Of a stretch of DNA of 64,000 nt, positions 21,158 through 30,376 are shown in pieces; position 1 is the first letter of the stretch, and each line of letters opens with the position of its first letter. The notes below the pieces were generated by a model. That model was not told the origin of the DNA. It ran no database searches and saw only the letters and a list, made by a program, of their open reading frames with translations. Position numbers and translations under genes: made by a program. Location: the NCBI RefSeq assembly GCF_013387485.1, contig NZ_JABBXB010000003.1:186001-250000 (forward strand). Direction: 5' to 3'. This DNA comes from Stenotrophomonas sp. SAM-B. Lineage in GTDB: Bacteria > Pseudomonadota > Gammaproteobacteria > Xanthomonadales > Xanthomonadaceae.

Positions 21158-22666
21158 GTGTCGAACTGGCCCCTACTTAGTGTTCTCATCTGGCTGCCGA
21201 TCATCGGCGGTGCATTGATCCTTGCCATCCGGGATGCCCAAACCGCCCGGTGGGCGTCCCTGGGCGTCGCGGTGCTGACCTTCGTGGCCAGCCTGTCGCT
21301 GCTCAGCGGCTATGACACGGGAATCGACGCGCTGCAGTTCGTCGAGACCCGCGCTTGGATCCCCGCCTACGACATCGGCTACAACCTCGGCGTCGACGGC
21401 ATCGCGATCGCGCTGATCCTGCTGACCACCCTGGTCTCGGTGCTGGCCCTGATCGGTGCGTGGAGCGCGATCGACAAGCGCGTGAACCAGTACGTGGCCG
21501 CCTTCCTGATCCTGGAAGGTGTCACCGTCGGTATCTTCTCGGCGACGGACGCGATGTTGTTCTACGTGTTCTTCGAAGCGATGCTGATCCCGATGTTCCT
21601 GATCATCGGTGTCTGGGGCGGCCCGCGTCGCATCTACGCCGCGTTGAAGTTCTTCCTGTACACCTTCCTCGGCTCGGTGCTGATGCTGGTGGCCCTGATC
21701 TACCTGTACCTGAAGGGCGGCAGCTTCCAGCTGGCCGACCTGTACCAGCTGCAGCTGTCGGGCAAGGAACAGACGTGGATCTTCTTCGCCTTCCTGATCG
21801 CCTTCGCGGTCAAGGTGCCGATGTTCCCGGTCCACACCTGGCTGCCGGACGCCCACGTGGAAGCGCCGACCGCCGGTTCGGTGATCCTGGCGGCAATCGC
21901 CCTGAAGATCGGTGGCTACGGCTTCCTGCGCTTCAACCTGCCGATCGTGCCGGACGCCTCGCACGAGTGGGCCTGGCTGGTGATCGCGCTGTCGCTGGTG
22001 GCGGTGATCTACGTCGGCCTGGTCGCCCTGGTGCAGGACGACATGAAGAAGCTGATCGCCTATTCGTCGATCGCGCACATGGGCTTCGTGACCCTGGGTA
22101 CCTTCATCGCCATGTGGCTGGTGCGTGACGCCGGCAACCCGGATGCGGCCCGCCTGGGCCTGCAGGGTGCGATGGTGCAGATGGTCTCGCACGGCTTCGT
22201 GTCCGGCGCGATGTTCTCCTGCGTCGGCGTGCTCTACGACCGCATGCACAGCCGCCGCATCGCCGATTACGGCGGCGTGGTGAACGTGATGCCCTGGTTC
22301 GCCACCTTCGCCATGCTGTTCTTCATGGCCAATGCCGGCCTGCCGGGTACCAGCGGTTTCGTCGGTGAGTTCATGATCATCATGGCCAGCTTCCAGCGCA
22401 ATCCGTGGCTGGCACTCGGCGCGGCGAGCACCCTGGTGATCACCGCGGCGTATACGCTGTGGCTGTACAAGCGCGTGTTCTTCGGTGAAGTGGCCAATGC
22501 CCATGTCGCCGAACTGAAGGACATCAACGGTCGGGAGTGGCTGGTGTTGGGTGTATTCGCCGTGGGCACCCTTGCCCTGGGCCTGTACCCCAAGCCGCTG
22601 ACCGACCTGATGGAGCCCTCGATCGCGAAGCTGGCGATGCAGATCGCATCCAGCAAGCTGCTGTAA
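21158..22666 (+). CDS. nuoM: NADH-quinone oxidoreductase subunit M
   Basis: A 502-aa antiporter-like proton-pumping subunit. Family motifs FFEAMLIPMFLIIGVWGG, FPVHTWLPDAHVEAPTAGSV and YSSIAHMGF are intact. It uses a GTG start with AAGAAG a few bases upstream, 23 bases after nuoL. Confidence 0.97.
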   Translation: MSNWPLLSVLIWLPIIGGALILAIRDAQTARWASLGVAVLTFVASLSLLSGYDTGIDALQFVETRAWIPAYDIGYNLGVDGIAIALILLTTLVSVLALIGAWSAIDKRVNQYVAAFLILEGVTVGIFSATDAMLFYVFFEAMLIPMFLIIGVWGGPRRIYAALKFFLYTFLGSVLMLVALIYLYLKGGSFQLADLYQLQLSGKEQTWIFFAFLIAFAVKVPMFPVHTWLPDAHVEAPTAGSVILAAIALKIGGYGFLRFNLPIVPDASHEWAWLVIALSLVAVIYVGLVALVQDDMKKLIAYSSIAHMGFVTLGTFIAMWLVRDAGNPDAARLGLQGAMVQMVSHGFVSGAMFSCVGVLYDRMHSRRIADYGGVVNVMPWFATFAMLFFMANAGLPGTSGFVGEFMIIMASFQRNPWLALGAASTLVITAAYTLWLYKRVFFGEVANAHVAELKDINGREWLVLGVFAVGTLALGLYPKPLTDLMEPSIAKLAMQIASSKLL

Positions 22667-22702
22667 TCGGGCCGTCGAGAGTATTGATTCCAGGATTTGA
22701 TG

Positions 22703-24163
22703 ATGACCACCTCGCCGCTGTTGCCACTGACCGCCGCTGACCTCCCGCCGCTCGCTCCCGAGCTGGTGCTGGTCGGCAGTGCGTTCGCCCTGTTGATGCT
22801 TGATCTTTTCATCAGTGAGAAGAACAAGATCTGGACCCACCTGTTCTCGATCGCTGCGCTGGCGGTCGTGTTCTTCATGCTCGCCACCGGAGTGGGCGGG
22901 CAGGGCGAGGTCTTCCACGGCATGTTCGTCCGCGACAACGCGGCCGACGTGATGAAGACCGTGATCGTGCTGTGCAGCGGGCTGACCCTGATCTACGGCT
23001 GGAGCTACCTGCGCGAGCGCAAGCTCTACCAGGGTGAGATTCCGGTGCTGATCCTGTTCGCCACCGCGGGCATGATGATCCTGGTCTCGGCCGGCAGCCT
23101 GCTGATGGTCTACCTGGGCCTGGAACTGCTGGCCCTGTGCTCCTACGCACTGGTCGCCAGCAACCGTGAGAACGGCCTGGCCTCGGAAGCGGCGATGAAG
23201 TACATCGTGCTGGGTTCGCTGGCCTCGGGCCTGCTGCTGTACGGCATGTCGCTGATCTACGGCGCCACCGGCTCGCTGCACCTGGACGCCATCAATGCGG
23301 CCATCCCGCACACCGAAGAGAAGATGCTGCTGCTGACCGGCGCGGTGTTCATGATCGCCGGCGTGGCCTTCAAGCTCGGTGCGGCTCCGTTCCACATGTG
23401 GCTGCCCGACGTCTACCAGGGTGCCCCGGCACCGGTCGCGTTGTTCATCAGCTCGGCCCCGAAGCTGGCTGCGTTCGGCATGGCCTACCGCCTGCTGGAA
23501 ATGGGCGTGGGTCCGCTGGCCGACGAGTGGAAGTACCTGATCGGTGGCCTGGCCGCACTGTCGCTGGTGATCGGCAACTTGATGGCGATCGCGCAGACCA
23601 ACCTCAAGCGCATGCTGGCCTTCTCGACCGTCTCGCACATCGGCTTCCTGCTGATGGGCATGGCCGGTGGTGGCGAGCGGGGTTACTCGGCGGCGCTGTT
23701 CTATGCCCTGAGCTACGCGATCATGTCCACCGCGGCGTTCGGCGCGATCATCGCGTTGTCGCGCAATGGCTTTGAAGCCGAGAAGATCGAAGACTTCAAG
23801 GGCCTCAATGCCCGCAACCCGTGGATGGCCGGCCTGGTGTTGTGCATCATGGCGTCGCTGGCAGGCATCCCGCCGTTCCTGGGCTTCTGGACCAAGCTGG
23901 CCGTGCTCGGCGCGGCGATCCAGGGCGACATGCTGTGGCTGGCCATGGTCGGCGTGATCTGCGCCGTGATCGGCTGCTTCTACTACCTGCGCGTCATCAA
24001 GGTCATGTACTTCGATGAGCCGGTGGGCGAGCCGCTGCCGGCCAACAACGACCGCGTGCTGGGCGTGGTGCTGGGCGTGAATGCCCTGGCGCTGCTGGCC
24101 CTCGGCGTAGCGTGGAACCCGATCATGGTGTGGTGCCAGCAGGCATTTGCACATATTTCGTAA
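22703..24163 (+). CDS. nuoN: NADH-quinone oxidoreductase subunit N
   Basis: A 486-aa antiporter-like subunit, last gene of the operon. Visible motifs are YLGLELLALCSYALVA, PFHMWLPDVYQGAPAP and AFSTVSHIGFLLMG. Two ATGs in a row (22700, 22703) are possible; the second lies seven bases after AGGA. No strong terminator follows, so transcription may run on towards the first tRNA-fMet. Confidence 0.96.
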   Translation: MTTSPLLPLTAADLPPLAPELVLVGSAFALLMLDLFISEKNKIWTHLFSIAALAVVFFMLATGVGGQGEVFHGMFVRDNAADVMKTVIVLCSGLTLIYGWSYLRERKLYQGEIPVLILFATAGMMILVSAGSLLMVYLGLELLALCSYALVASNRENGLASEAAMKYIVLGSLASGLLLYGMSLIYGATGSLHLDAINAAIPHTEEKMLLLTGAVFMIAGVAFKLGAAPFHMWLPDVYQGAPAPVALFISSAPKLAAFGMAYRLLEMGVGPLADEWKYLIGGLAALSLVIGNLMAIAQTNLKRMLAFSTVSHIGFLLMGMAGGGERGYSAALFYALSYAIMSTAAFGAIIALSRNGFEAEKIEDFKGLNARNPWMAGLVLCIMASLAGIPPFLGFWTKLAVLGAAIQGDMLWLAMVGVICAVIGCFYYLRVIKVMYFDEPVGEPLPANNDRVLGVVLGVNALALLALGVAWNPIMVWCQQAFAHIS

Positions 24164-24191
24164 AAAACGATACAAACGTGCGCAACTCGTG

Positions 24192-24197
24192 TAATAT
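24192..24197 (+). promoter_or_regulatory. Possible -10 box for the first tRNA-fMet
   Basis: TAATAT lies 29 bases after nuoN; the -35 position 17 bases upstream (GATACA) matches poorly. It would give a precursor start about 85 bases before the tRNA. Low certainty. Confidence 0.3.
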
Positions 24198-24289
24198 TCA
24201 TCTCCTGAGTTGTTGATGCAGCGGTTTCGCCAGAACATCGTTGCGGTAGGTACCCACCGTTGGTTGGTACACAACTCATCCGCTTCTGC

Positions 24290-24366
24290 TGCGGGGTGGA
24301 GCAGTCTGGCAGCTCGTCGGGCTCATAACCCGAAGGTCGCAGGTTCAAATCCTGCCCCCGCTACCA
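24290..24366 (+). tRNA. Initiator tRNA-fMet (CAT), copy 1
   Basis: A 77-base initiator tRNA. Bases 1 and 72 (T and T) do not pair, and the anticodon stem (TCGGG-CTCATAA-CCCGA) has three consecutive G-C pairs; both are initiator marks. The CCA end is encoded. The mature sequence and the ten bases before it (CCGCTTCTGC) are repeated exactly 288 bases downstream. Confidence 0.97.
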
Positions 24367-24403
24367 TATAGCTCCGGTGCAAACCGGAGGCAGTGGACGA
24401 ATC

Positions 24404-24433
24404 AAGCGATACCGGAAACGGTGTCGCTTTTTT
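24404..24433 (+). terminator. Intrinsic terminator after tRNA-fMet copy 1
   Basis: The stem AAGCGATACC / GGTGTCGCTT is followed by TTTTTTCG. A small hairpin CTCCGGT-GCAA-ACCGGAG (24372-24389) lies between the tRNA end and this terminator and may guide 3' processing. Confidence 0.85.
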
Positions 24434-24462
24434 CGTTCCAAGGTTCGGCTCGCGCTGGTTGT

Positions 24463-24498
24463 TTGGCGTTGGCGTTGGCGTTGGCGTTGGCGTTGGCG
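24463..24498. repeat. Hexanucleotide satellite (TTGGCG)x6
   Basis: Six perfect tandem copies of TTGGCG lie between the terminator of the first tRNA-fMet and the promoter of the second. Non-coding; copy number is likely to vary between strains. Confidence 0.9.
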
Positions 24499-24537
24499 TT
24501 GACCAATGGCTGTCGCACAGCAAATGTTTCAAAGGGG

Positions 24538-24566
24538 TTGCACGGGATCTCAAACTCCCTTACAAT
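24538..24566 (+). promoter_or_regulatory. Promoter of tRNA-fMet copy 2
   Basis: TTGCAC (24538-24543) and TACAAT (24561-24566) are separated by exactly 17 bases. The start would fall about five bases before the mature tRNA, the usual layout for a stable-RNA promoter. Confidence 0.8.
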
Positions 24567-24577
24567 TCCGCTTCTGC

Positions 24578-24654
24578 TGCGGGGTGGAGCAGTCTGGCAG
24601 CTCGTCGGGCTCATAACCCGAAGGTCGCAGGTTCAAATCCTGCCCCCGCTACCA
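24578..24654 (+). tRNA. Initiator tRNA-fMet (CAT), copy 2
   Basis: Identical in its 77 bases to the copy at 24290, including the unpaired 1/72 bases, three G-C pairs in the anticodon stem, and encoded CCA. The whole unit (leader, tRNA, small hairpin, terminator, hexamer array) is duplicated in tandem, but the flanks have diverged. Confidence 0.97.
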
Positions 24655-24690
24655 CAGAAAATCTGCAGTGCAGATGCAGTAGACGAAAAG

Positions 24691-24718
24691 GCGATCTCGG
24701 TAACGAGGTCGCTTTTTT
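24691..24718 (+). terminator. Intrinsic terminator after tRNA-fMet copy 2
   Basis: The stem GCGATCTCG / CGAGGTCGC is followed by TTTTTTCG. As at copy 1, a short hairpin (ATCTGC-AGT-GCAGAT, 24661-24675) lies between the tRNA end and the terminator, with a different sequence. Confidence 0.85.
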
Positions 24719-24723
24719 CGTTA

Positions 24724-24819
24724 TGGCATTGGCATTGGCATTGGCATTGGCATTGGCATTGGCATTGGCATTGGCATTGGCATTGGCATCGGCATCGGCA
24801 TCGGCATCGGCATCGGCAT
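24724..24819. repeat. Hexanucleotide satellite: 11 TGGCAT then 5 CGGCAT
   Basis: Sixteen tandem hexamers without interruption. The variant base changes once, from T to C, between copies 11 and 12, so the array grew from two neighbouring variants. The unit is one base different from the TTGGCG array behind the first tRNA-fMet. Frames through it only give Ala-Leu or His-Trp type repeats and are not genes. Confidence 0.92.
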
Positions 24820-24975
24820 CGGCGCGGCAGTGGAAGGGCGGCGATGGCGGCAGCGGTTGCGGTTGTTGTTGCGCCAAAGATGATCGACGCACACCCAGGG
24901 TCAACGACGGGTCGTCGCATGAAATGTCGCCACGCTTTTGCTTTTGACCTCAGTGACTGACCAGCCATTTCCGTA

Positions 24976-25085
24976 GGCAGCGGTGCGGGCAGGTTGGCGG
25001 GACCATTGGGGCGACATGGATGTCGCCCATGAGCCCCCATGGACGGGTTCACGGCGCGTCCCGCGGACCTGCCCCCGCCGCTGCC
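24976..25085. repeat. Long nested inverted repeat, copy 2
   Basis: A second element of the type at 7427-7534. Arms of about 30 bases (24976-25005, 25056-25085) pair with several mismatches. The centre has GCGACATGGATGTCGC, then GAGCCCCCATGGA and GGGTTCACGGCG, nearly identical to copy 1. The centre is conserved while the arms have drifted together, so the ability to fold seems to be kept. Together with the satellite it fills most of the gap between tRNA-fMet 2 and the rimP promoter. Confidence 0.75.
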
Positions 25086-25156
25086 CACGACGAAGGTCAC
25101 ACACCCGCTTGGCTGTTCAGCTTTCCGAATAGGGACACCAGTAGCCACCCCAACCA

Positions 25157-25185
25157 TTGCACCAGCGCGGTGCAACGGCTATCAT
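25157..25185 (+). promoter_or_regulatory. Promoter of the rimP-nusA-infB operon
   Basis: TTGCAC (25157-25162) and TATCAT (25180-25185) are 17 bases apart. Predicted start near 25192, giving a 5' leader of about 260 bases before rimP. Confidence 0.7.
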
Positions 25186-25191
25186 CAGTGG

Positions 25192-25453
25192 CTTAGCGGA
25201 CTGTCTACTCATATCCCCTCAACGGATATGAACAGGCCCCGCAACCGGCTTCCAGGAACGGCAACCTGTACCCAGGCCGCCGTGACCCCCGGAACGCTGG
25301 GCTCGCAGACGCGCACCACGTGCGCATCTGCACCGGAATCCAGCATGACCGGAGTTGTACCGGACAGGGGCCCAACGGGCCCTTTGTTGTTTCCGGAAGG
25401 TGGTCCATGCACTGGACCAGACCGTATTTCTTTTCAACGAATCAAGGCCGACT
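25192..25453 (+). promoter_or_regulatory. Structured leader of the rimP operon with terminator-like hairpin
   Basis: The leader has no convincing reading frame. It holds a small hairpin (ATATCC / GGATAT, near 25210-25228) and a strong one, GGGCCC-AAC-GGGCCC (25368-25382), followed by TTTGTTGTTT. The latter looks like an intrinsic terminator placed about 60 bases before rimP, so the operon may be attenuated or antiterminated. NusA, encoded downstream, itself acts in termination and could control it; that is inference. Confidence 0.45.
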
Positions 25454-26044
25454 GTGAGCGACAAGGCAACCGAAATCGCGAATCTGCTCGCCCCCACCGT
25501 TCAGTCGCTGGGTCTCGAGCTGCTGGGCGTGGAGTATCTGACCGCACCGGGCGGCGCAACGCTGCGCCTGTACATCGACGTGCCGCTGGCCGAACAGCCC
25601 GAGCGCATCGTCAACATCGACGACTGCGAGCGCGTCAGCCGCGAAGTGTCCGCCCAGCTGGACGTCGAAGACCCGATCACGGCGAACTACACGCTGGAAG
25701 TGTCTTCGCCGGGCGTGGATCGCCCGCTGTTCACCGGCGCGCAGTTCGAGCGCGCCATCGGCGAATCCGCCAAGGTGACGCTGAGCCTGCCGCAGGACGG
25801 CCGCCGCCGTCTGCAGGGCGAGATCCTCGCCGTGGATATCGAACAGGGCACGGTGACCTTCAAGGTCGACAATGCTCCGTTCACCGCCGACATCGAGAAC
25901 ATCGACAAGGCACGCATCATGCCGGACTGGGCCGCCCTTGGCCTGGCTCCGACCAAACCGACTGGCCCGGCACCCAAACAGGGTGGCAAGGCGAACAAGA
26001 AACCATCCAACGAGCCGGCGGCCAAAAAGCCGCGCGCGGAGTGA
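25454..26044 (+). CDS. rimP: Ribosome maturation factor RimP
   Basis: A 196-aa protein needed to assemble the 30S subunit. The N-terminal domain has [11 protein letters not shown] and LRLYID; the [19 protein letters not shown] and [14 protein letters not shown] signatures are present; a C-terminal SH3-like domain is followed by a Lys/Pro-rich tail. The GTG start with AAGG upstream matches the family start. It is the first gene of the conserved rimP-nusA-infB cluster. Confidence 0.96.
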   Translation: MSDKATEIANLLAPTVQSLGLELLGVEYLTAPGGATLRLYIDVPLAEQPERIVNIDDCERVSREVSAQLDVEDPITANYTLEVSSPGVDRPLFTGAQFERAIGESAKVTLSLPQDGRRRLQGEILAVDIEQGTVTFKVDNAPFTADIENIDKARIMPDWAALGLAPTKPTGPAPKQGGKANKKPSNEPAAKKPRAE

Positions 26045-26048
26045 GCCA

Positions 26049-27560
26049 ATGAGCAAGGAACTTTTGCTGGTAGTGGATGCGGTCGCCAACGAAAAAGGCG
26101 TCCCGCGCGAAGTCATCTTCGATGCCATCGAGGCCGCGTTGGCTTCGGCTGCCAAAAAGCGTTACCCGGAAGAAGAAGTGCTGGCCCGTGTGTCGATCGA
26201 CCACAAGGACGGCAACTACGAAACCTTCCGCCGCTGGGAAGTGGTGGCCGATGACGTGGTCATGGAGTCTCCGGACCGCCAGATCCGTCTGATGGACGCC
26301 ATCGATGAAGCTGACGGCGTGGAAGTCGGCGATTTCATCGAAGAGCAGATTGAAAACCCGGACTTCGGCCGTATCGCCGCACAGGCCGCCAAGCAGGTGA
26401 TCGTCCAGCGCGTGCGCGAGGCCGAGCGTCAGCAGGTGGTCGATGCGTGGAAGGATCGCGTCGGCGAACTGGTCACCGGTGTGGTCAAGCGCGCCGAGCG
26501 CGGCAACATCTATGTGGACCTGGGCGGCAACGCCGAGGCCTTCATCCCGAAGGACAAAGGCATTCCGCGCGACGTACTGCGCGCTGGCGACCGCGTGCGC
26601 GGTTACCTGGCCGAAGTCCGTTCGGAACCGCGTGGCCCGCAGCTGTTCATCAGCCGCGCCGCGCCGGAATTCATGATTGAACTGTTCAAGCTCGAAGTGC
26701 CGGAAGTCGGCCAGGGCCTGGTCGAGATCAAGGCCTGTGCACGTGATCCGGGCGACCGCGCCAAGATCGCCGTGCTGGCCCACGATTCGCGTACCGATCC
26801 GATCGGTGCCTGCATCGGCATGCGCGGTTCGCGCGTGCAGGCCGTGTCCAACGAGCTCAATGGCGAGCGCGTGGACATCGTGCTGTGGAACGAGAACCCC
26901 GCCAACTTCGTCATCAATGCGATGGCGCCGGCGGAAGTGCAGTCGATCATCGTCGATGAAGAAAAGCACTCGATGGACCTGGCCGTGGCGGAAGAGCGCC
27001 TGGCCCAGGCGATCGGCAAGGGCGGCCAGAACGTCCGTCTTGCCAGCCGCCTGACCGGTTGGCAGCTCAATGTGATGACCCAGGACCAGGTGACCGCCAA
27101 GTCCGAGGCAGAGCAGACCGTTGCCCGCCAGCTGTTCATGGACAAGCTGGAAGTGGATGAAGAAATCGCCGCCATCCTGGTGACCGAAGGCTTCAACACC
27201 GTGGAAGAAATCGCCTACGTCCCGGTCGGCGAACTGCTGGCCGTGGAAGGCTTCGACGAAGACATCGTCGAAGAGCTGCGTGCCCGTGCCCGCGATGCGC
27301 TGCTCAACGAAGCGCTGGCGGTGGAAGAAGGTCTGGAAGACGGCTCGCCGTCGGAAGACCTGCTCGCCCTGGAAGGCATGGACGAGGCGACCGCCTACGC
27401 CCTGGCCGGTCATGGCGTGCGTACCAGTGAGGACCTGTCGGACCTGGCCGCCGACGAGATCCTCGAGTTCGGCATCGAGGACATGGACCAGGAGCGCGCC
27501 GCCGCCCTGATCCTTGCCGCCCGAGCCGAGGAGATCGCCCGCCTGGAGCGCGGCGAATGA
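26049..27560 (+). CDS. nusA: Transcription termination/antitermination factor NusA
   Basis: A 503-aa factor that binds RNA polymerase and nascent RNA, promotes pausing and termination, and takes part in antitermination. Domains in order: polymerase-binding N-terminal domain, S1 (about 135-200), two KH domains (with GACIGMRGSRVQAV and AIGKGGQNVRLASRLTGW), and two C-terminal acidic helix-hairpin-helix repeats. GGAG precedes the ATG, four bases after rimP. Confidence 0.98.
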   Translation: MSKELLLVVDAVANEKGVPREVIFDAIEAALASAAKKRYPEEEVLARVSIDHKDGNYETFRRWEVVADDVVMESPDRQIRLMDAIDEADGVEVGDFIEEQIENPDFGRIAAQAAKQVIVQRVREAERQQVVDAWKDRVGELVTGVVKRAERGNIYVDLGGNAEAFIPKDKGIPRDVLRAGDRVRGYLAEVRSEPRGPQLFISRAAPEFMIELFKLEVPEVGQGLVEIKACARDPGDRAKIAVLAHDSRTDPIGACIGMRGSRVQAVSNELNGERVDIVLWNENPANFVINAMAPAEVQSIIVDEEKHSMDLAVAEERLAQAIGKGGQNVRLASRLTGWQLNVMTQDQVTAKSEAEQTVARQLFMDKLEVDEEIAAILVTEGFNTVEEIAYVPVGELLAVEGFDEDIVEELRARARDALLNEALAVEEGLEDGSPSEDLLALEGMDEATAYALAGHGVRTSEDLSDLAADEILEFGIEDMDQERAAALILAARAEEIARLERGE

Positions 27561-27576
27561 GCCAGCGATGAACAGT

Positions 27577-27595
27577 GCCCTGACCCGCTCAGGGC
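27577..27595 (+). terminator. Hairpin between nusA and infB
   Basis: Stem GCCCTGA / TCAGGGC with a 5-base loop, followed by TTAG and no T-run. It may be an RNA-processing or weak pausing site in the nusA-infB spacer. Confidence 0.35.
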
Positions 27596-27655
27596 TTAGA
27601 CTCCGCGCTGCCTTCGCACGTTTCGAGGGAGCGCCAACCAGATCATAGGATCCGA

Positions 27656-30301
27656 ATGTCGCAGCAAACCACCATCCGCAAGCTTGCCGAACTGGTCAAT
27701 ACCCCGGTCGATAAACTGCTCGTACAACTTGCCGAAGCCGGCATGAAGTTCAGCGGTCCCGACCAGGTCGTGACCAGTACCGAGAAGGTGAAGCTCCTGG
27801 GCTTCCTTCGTCGCTCGCACGGCAAGACCGAGCAGCCCGTCGAGAGCACCGACGAAGCCGCCAAGAAGATCACCCTCAACCGTCGCAAGTTGCAGGAAGT
27901 GACCGTCAGCGCCGGCCGCAGCAAGACCACCGTCAACGTGGAAGTGCGCCAGAAGCGTACGTACATGAAGGACGCCAGCGGCAAGCCGATGACCGCGGAT
28001 GAGGAGCGCGCCGACATCCTGCGCAAGCTGGAGGAATCCCGCCAGCGCAATCTGGACGAGCAGCGCGCACTGGCCGAGAAGGACCGTGCGCGCGATGAAG
28101 AAATCGCCCGCAAGCGTCAGGAAGAAATCGACGCCAAGGAGCGTGCCGAAGCCGAGCGCAAGGCGGCCGAAGCCGCTGCTGAAGCGGCCAAGAACGCACC
28201 GCCGGCCCCGGCCCCGGCTGCGGTCAAGCCCGCTGCTGCCGATGCTCCGGCCCGCAATGCGCGTCCGGCTGCACCGTCGGCTGCCCGTCCGGCACCGCGT
28301 TCGGACGATCGCAACTCGAACAACAACAACAACAACCGTCCGGGCGCCAAGCGCGACGACGATGGTGGCAACCGCTTTGCCGGTCAGCTGCATCTGTCGG
28401 CCGCCGATCGTGCCCGCCGCGGCAACAACAGCAACTCGCGCGGTCGTCCGACCGGGCGCGTGCAGCACGGCAGCCGCCGTGACAGCAACCAGTCGCGCAG
28501 CGGCGGTGGTGCCCATGGCTTCGAACGTCCGGTCGCTCCGATCGTGCGTGACGTGACCATCGGCGACACCATCACCGTCGCCGATCTGGCCCAGAAGCTG
28601 GCCGTCAAGGGCGGCGATGTGGTCAAGGCGCTGTTCAAGATGGGCGTCATGGCGACCATCACCCAGACCATCGACCACGATACCGCCGCGCTGGTGACCG
28701 AAGAACTCGGCCACAACGTGATCCGTGCCAACACCAACGACGCCGAAGACGCGCTGCTGGCGCTGGCCGGTGGCAACCAGGGCGAGCCGGTGGCACGTCC
28801 GCCGGTCGTCACCATCATGGGCCACGTCGATCACGGCAAGACCTCGCTGCTGGATTACATCCGCCGCACCAAGGTCGCCACGGGCGAAGCCGGTGGCATC
28901 ACCCAGCACATCGGTGCGTACCACGTTGAAACGCCGAAGGGCGTCATCAGCTTCCTGGATACCCCGGGCCACGCGGCGTTTACGTCCATGCGTGCCCGCG
29001 GTGCCAAGCTGACCGACATCGTGGTGCTGGTGGTGGCTGCCGACGACGGCGTCATGCCGCAGACCAAGGAAGCCATCCAGCACGCCCGTTCGGCGGGTGT
29101 GCCGCTGATCGTGGCAATCAACAAGATCGACAAGTCCGGCGCCGATCCGATGCGCGTCAAGAACGAGCTGCTCACCGAGCAGGTCGTGTCCGAAGACTTC
29201 GGTGGCGACACCCAGATGGTCGAAATCTCGGCCAAGGCTGGCCTGGGCATCGACGACCTGCTGGATGCGATCTCGATTCAGGCCGAACTGCTGGAACTGA
29301 AGGCCGTGGCCGACGGCCGCGCCACCGGCGTGGTCATCGAGTCCTCGCTGGACAAGGGCCGTGGCCCGATCGCCACCGTGCTGGTGCAGCAGGGTTCGCT
29401 GAAGAAGGGCGATTACCTGGTCTGCGGTATCCAGTACGGCCGCGTGCGCGCCCTGTTCGACGAAACCGGCGCACAGCCTGACCAGGCGGGTCCGTCGATT
29501 CCGGTCCAGGTGCTGGGTCTGTCCGGCGTGCCGGATGCCGGCGATGACTTCGTCGTGGTCGAAGACGAGCGTCTGGCCAAGGACGTCGCGCAGCAGCGCG
29601 AAACCAAGCGCCGTGAATCGCGCCTGGTGCAGTCCGCGGGCAGCCGCATGGAAGACATCATGGCGACCCTGGGCAAGGGCGATGGCCAGCAGGTGCTGAA
29701 CCTGGTGATCAAGGCCGATGTGCAGGGTTCGGTGCAGGCGCTGAGCCAGGCACTGGTCGCGCTGTCCAACGACGACATCCGCATCAACGTGATCCACTCC
29801 GGCGTGGGCGGCATCACCGAGTCGGACGCCAACTCGGCGGTTGCCTCCAAGGCCACCGTGATCGGCTTCAACGTGCGTGCCGACGCCTCCGCGCGTCGCA
29901 TCATCGAGTCCAACGGCGTGGACCTGCGTTACTTCTCGATCATCTATGACGTGATCGATCAGGTGAAGCAGGTGGCTTCCGGTCTGCTCGGCGTGGAAAT
30001 CCGCGAAGAGATCATCGGTATCGCCCAGGTCCGCGATGTGTTCCGCAGCTCGAAGTTCGGTGCGGTCGCAGGCTGCATGATCATCGAAGGTACGGTGAAG
30101 CGCAGCAAGCCGATCCGCGTCCTGCGCGACAGCGTCGTGGTCTTCGAAGGCGAGCTGGAATCGCTGCGTCGCTTCAAGGAGAACGTCGAGGAAGTCCGCA
30201 ACGGTACCGAATGCGGTATCGGCGTGAAGGCTTACAACGACGTCAAGCCGGGTGACCAGATCGAGTGCTTCGAGCGTATCGAAGTGCCGCGCACCCTGTA
30301 A
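27656..30301 (+). CDS. infB: Translation initiation factor IF-2
   Basis: An 881-aa GTPase that brings fMet-tRNA to the 30S subunit and promotes subunit joining. It has an IF2_N domain at the start, a charged and Asn-rich linker, a second IF2_N-like region near 300, then the G domain (GHVDHGKTS about residue 388, DTPGHAAF about 434, NKID about 488), domains II and III, and the C-terminal fMet-tRNA-binding domain ending [11 protein letters not shown]. Only the full-length start is obvious; shorter internal forms known in E. coli cannot be judged here. Confidence 0.98.
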   Translation: MSQQTTIRKLAELVNTPVDKLLVQLAEAGMKFSGPDQVVTSTEKVKLLGFLRRSHGKTEQPVESTDEAAKKITLNRRKLQEVTVSAGRSKTTVNVEVRQKRTYMKDASGKPMTADEERADILRKLEESRQRNLDEQRALAEKDRARDEEIARKRQEEIDAKERAEAERKAAEAAAEAAKNAPPAPAPAAVKPAAADAPARNARPAAPSAARPAPRSDDRNSNNNNNNRPGAKRDDDGGNRFAGQLHLSAADRARRGNNSNSRGRPTGRVQHGSRRDSNQSRSGGGAHGFERPVAPIVRDVTIGDTITVADLAQKLAVKGGDVVKALFKMGVMATITQTIDHDTAALVTEELGHNVIRANTNDAEDALLALAGGNQGEPVARPPVVTIMGHVDHGKTSLLDYIRRTKVATGEAGGITQHIGAYHVETPKGVISFLDTPGHAAFTSMRARGAKLTDIVVLVVAADDGVMPQTKEAIQHARSAGVPLIVAINKIDKSGADPMRVKNELLTEQVVSEDFGGDTQMVEISAKAGLGIDDLLDAISIQAELLELKAVADGRATGVVIESSLDKGRGPIATVLVQQGSLKKGDYLVCGIQYGRVRALFDETGAQPDQAGPSIPVQVLGLSGVPDAGDDFVVVEDERLAKDVAQQRETKRRESRLVQSAGSRMEDIMATLGKGDGQQVLNLVIKADVQGSVQALSQALVALSNDDIRINVIHSGVGGITESDANSAVASKATVIGFNVRADASARRIIESNGVDLRYFSIIYDVIDQVKQVASGLLGVEIREEIIGIAQVRDVFRSSKFGAVAGCMIIEGTVKRSKPIRVLRDSVVVFEGELESLRRFKENVEEVRNGTECGIGVKAYNDVKPGDQIECFERIEVPRTL

Positions 30302-30309
30302 TGTTCCAG

Positions 30310-30339
30310 GCCGGGCCGCATCACGCGGTCCGGCTTTTT
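30310..30339 (+). terminator. Intrinsic terminator after infB
   Basis: Stem CCGGGCCGC / GCGGTCCGG (one G-U pair) followed by CTTTTTC. It should cut back read-through into rbfA. Confidence 0.8.
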
Positions 30340-30376
30340 CGCTTACGCATCACCCTTCAAGACGAGTCCGCCTACC

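Noticed and set aside
21173..24274. A 1033-codon minus-strand frame opposite nuoM and nuoN
   Set aside because: It is the shadow of two well-conserved genes; its product is full of His, Gln, Arg and Asp runs, as antisense frames of GC-rich genes are.
24724..24819. Possible CRISPR array
   Set aside because: Six-base units without spacers; no cas genes in the window.
24393..24960. Frames through the hexamer arrays coding for Ala-Leu or His-Trp repeats
   Set aside because: They start in tRNA or terminator sequence and consist of satellite; no ribosome site. The arrays are non-coding.
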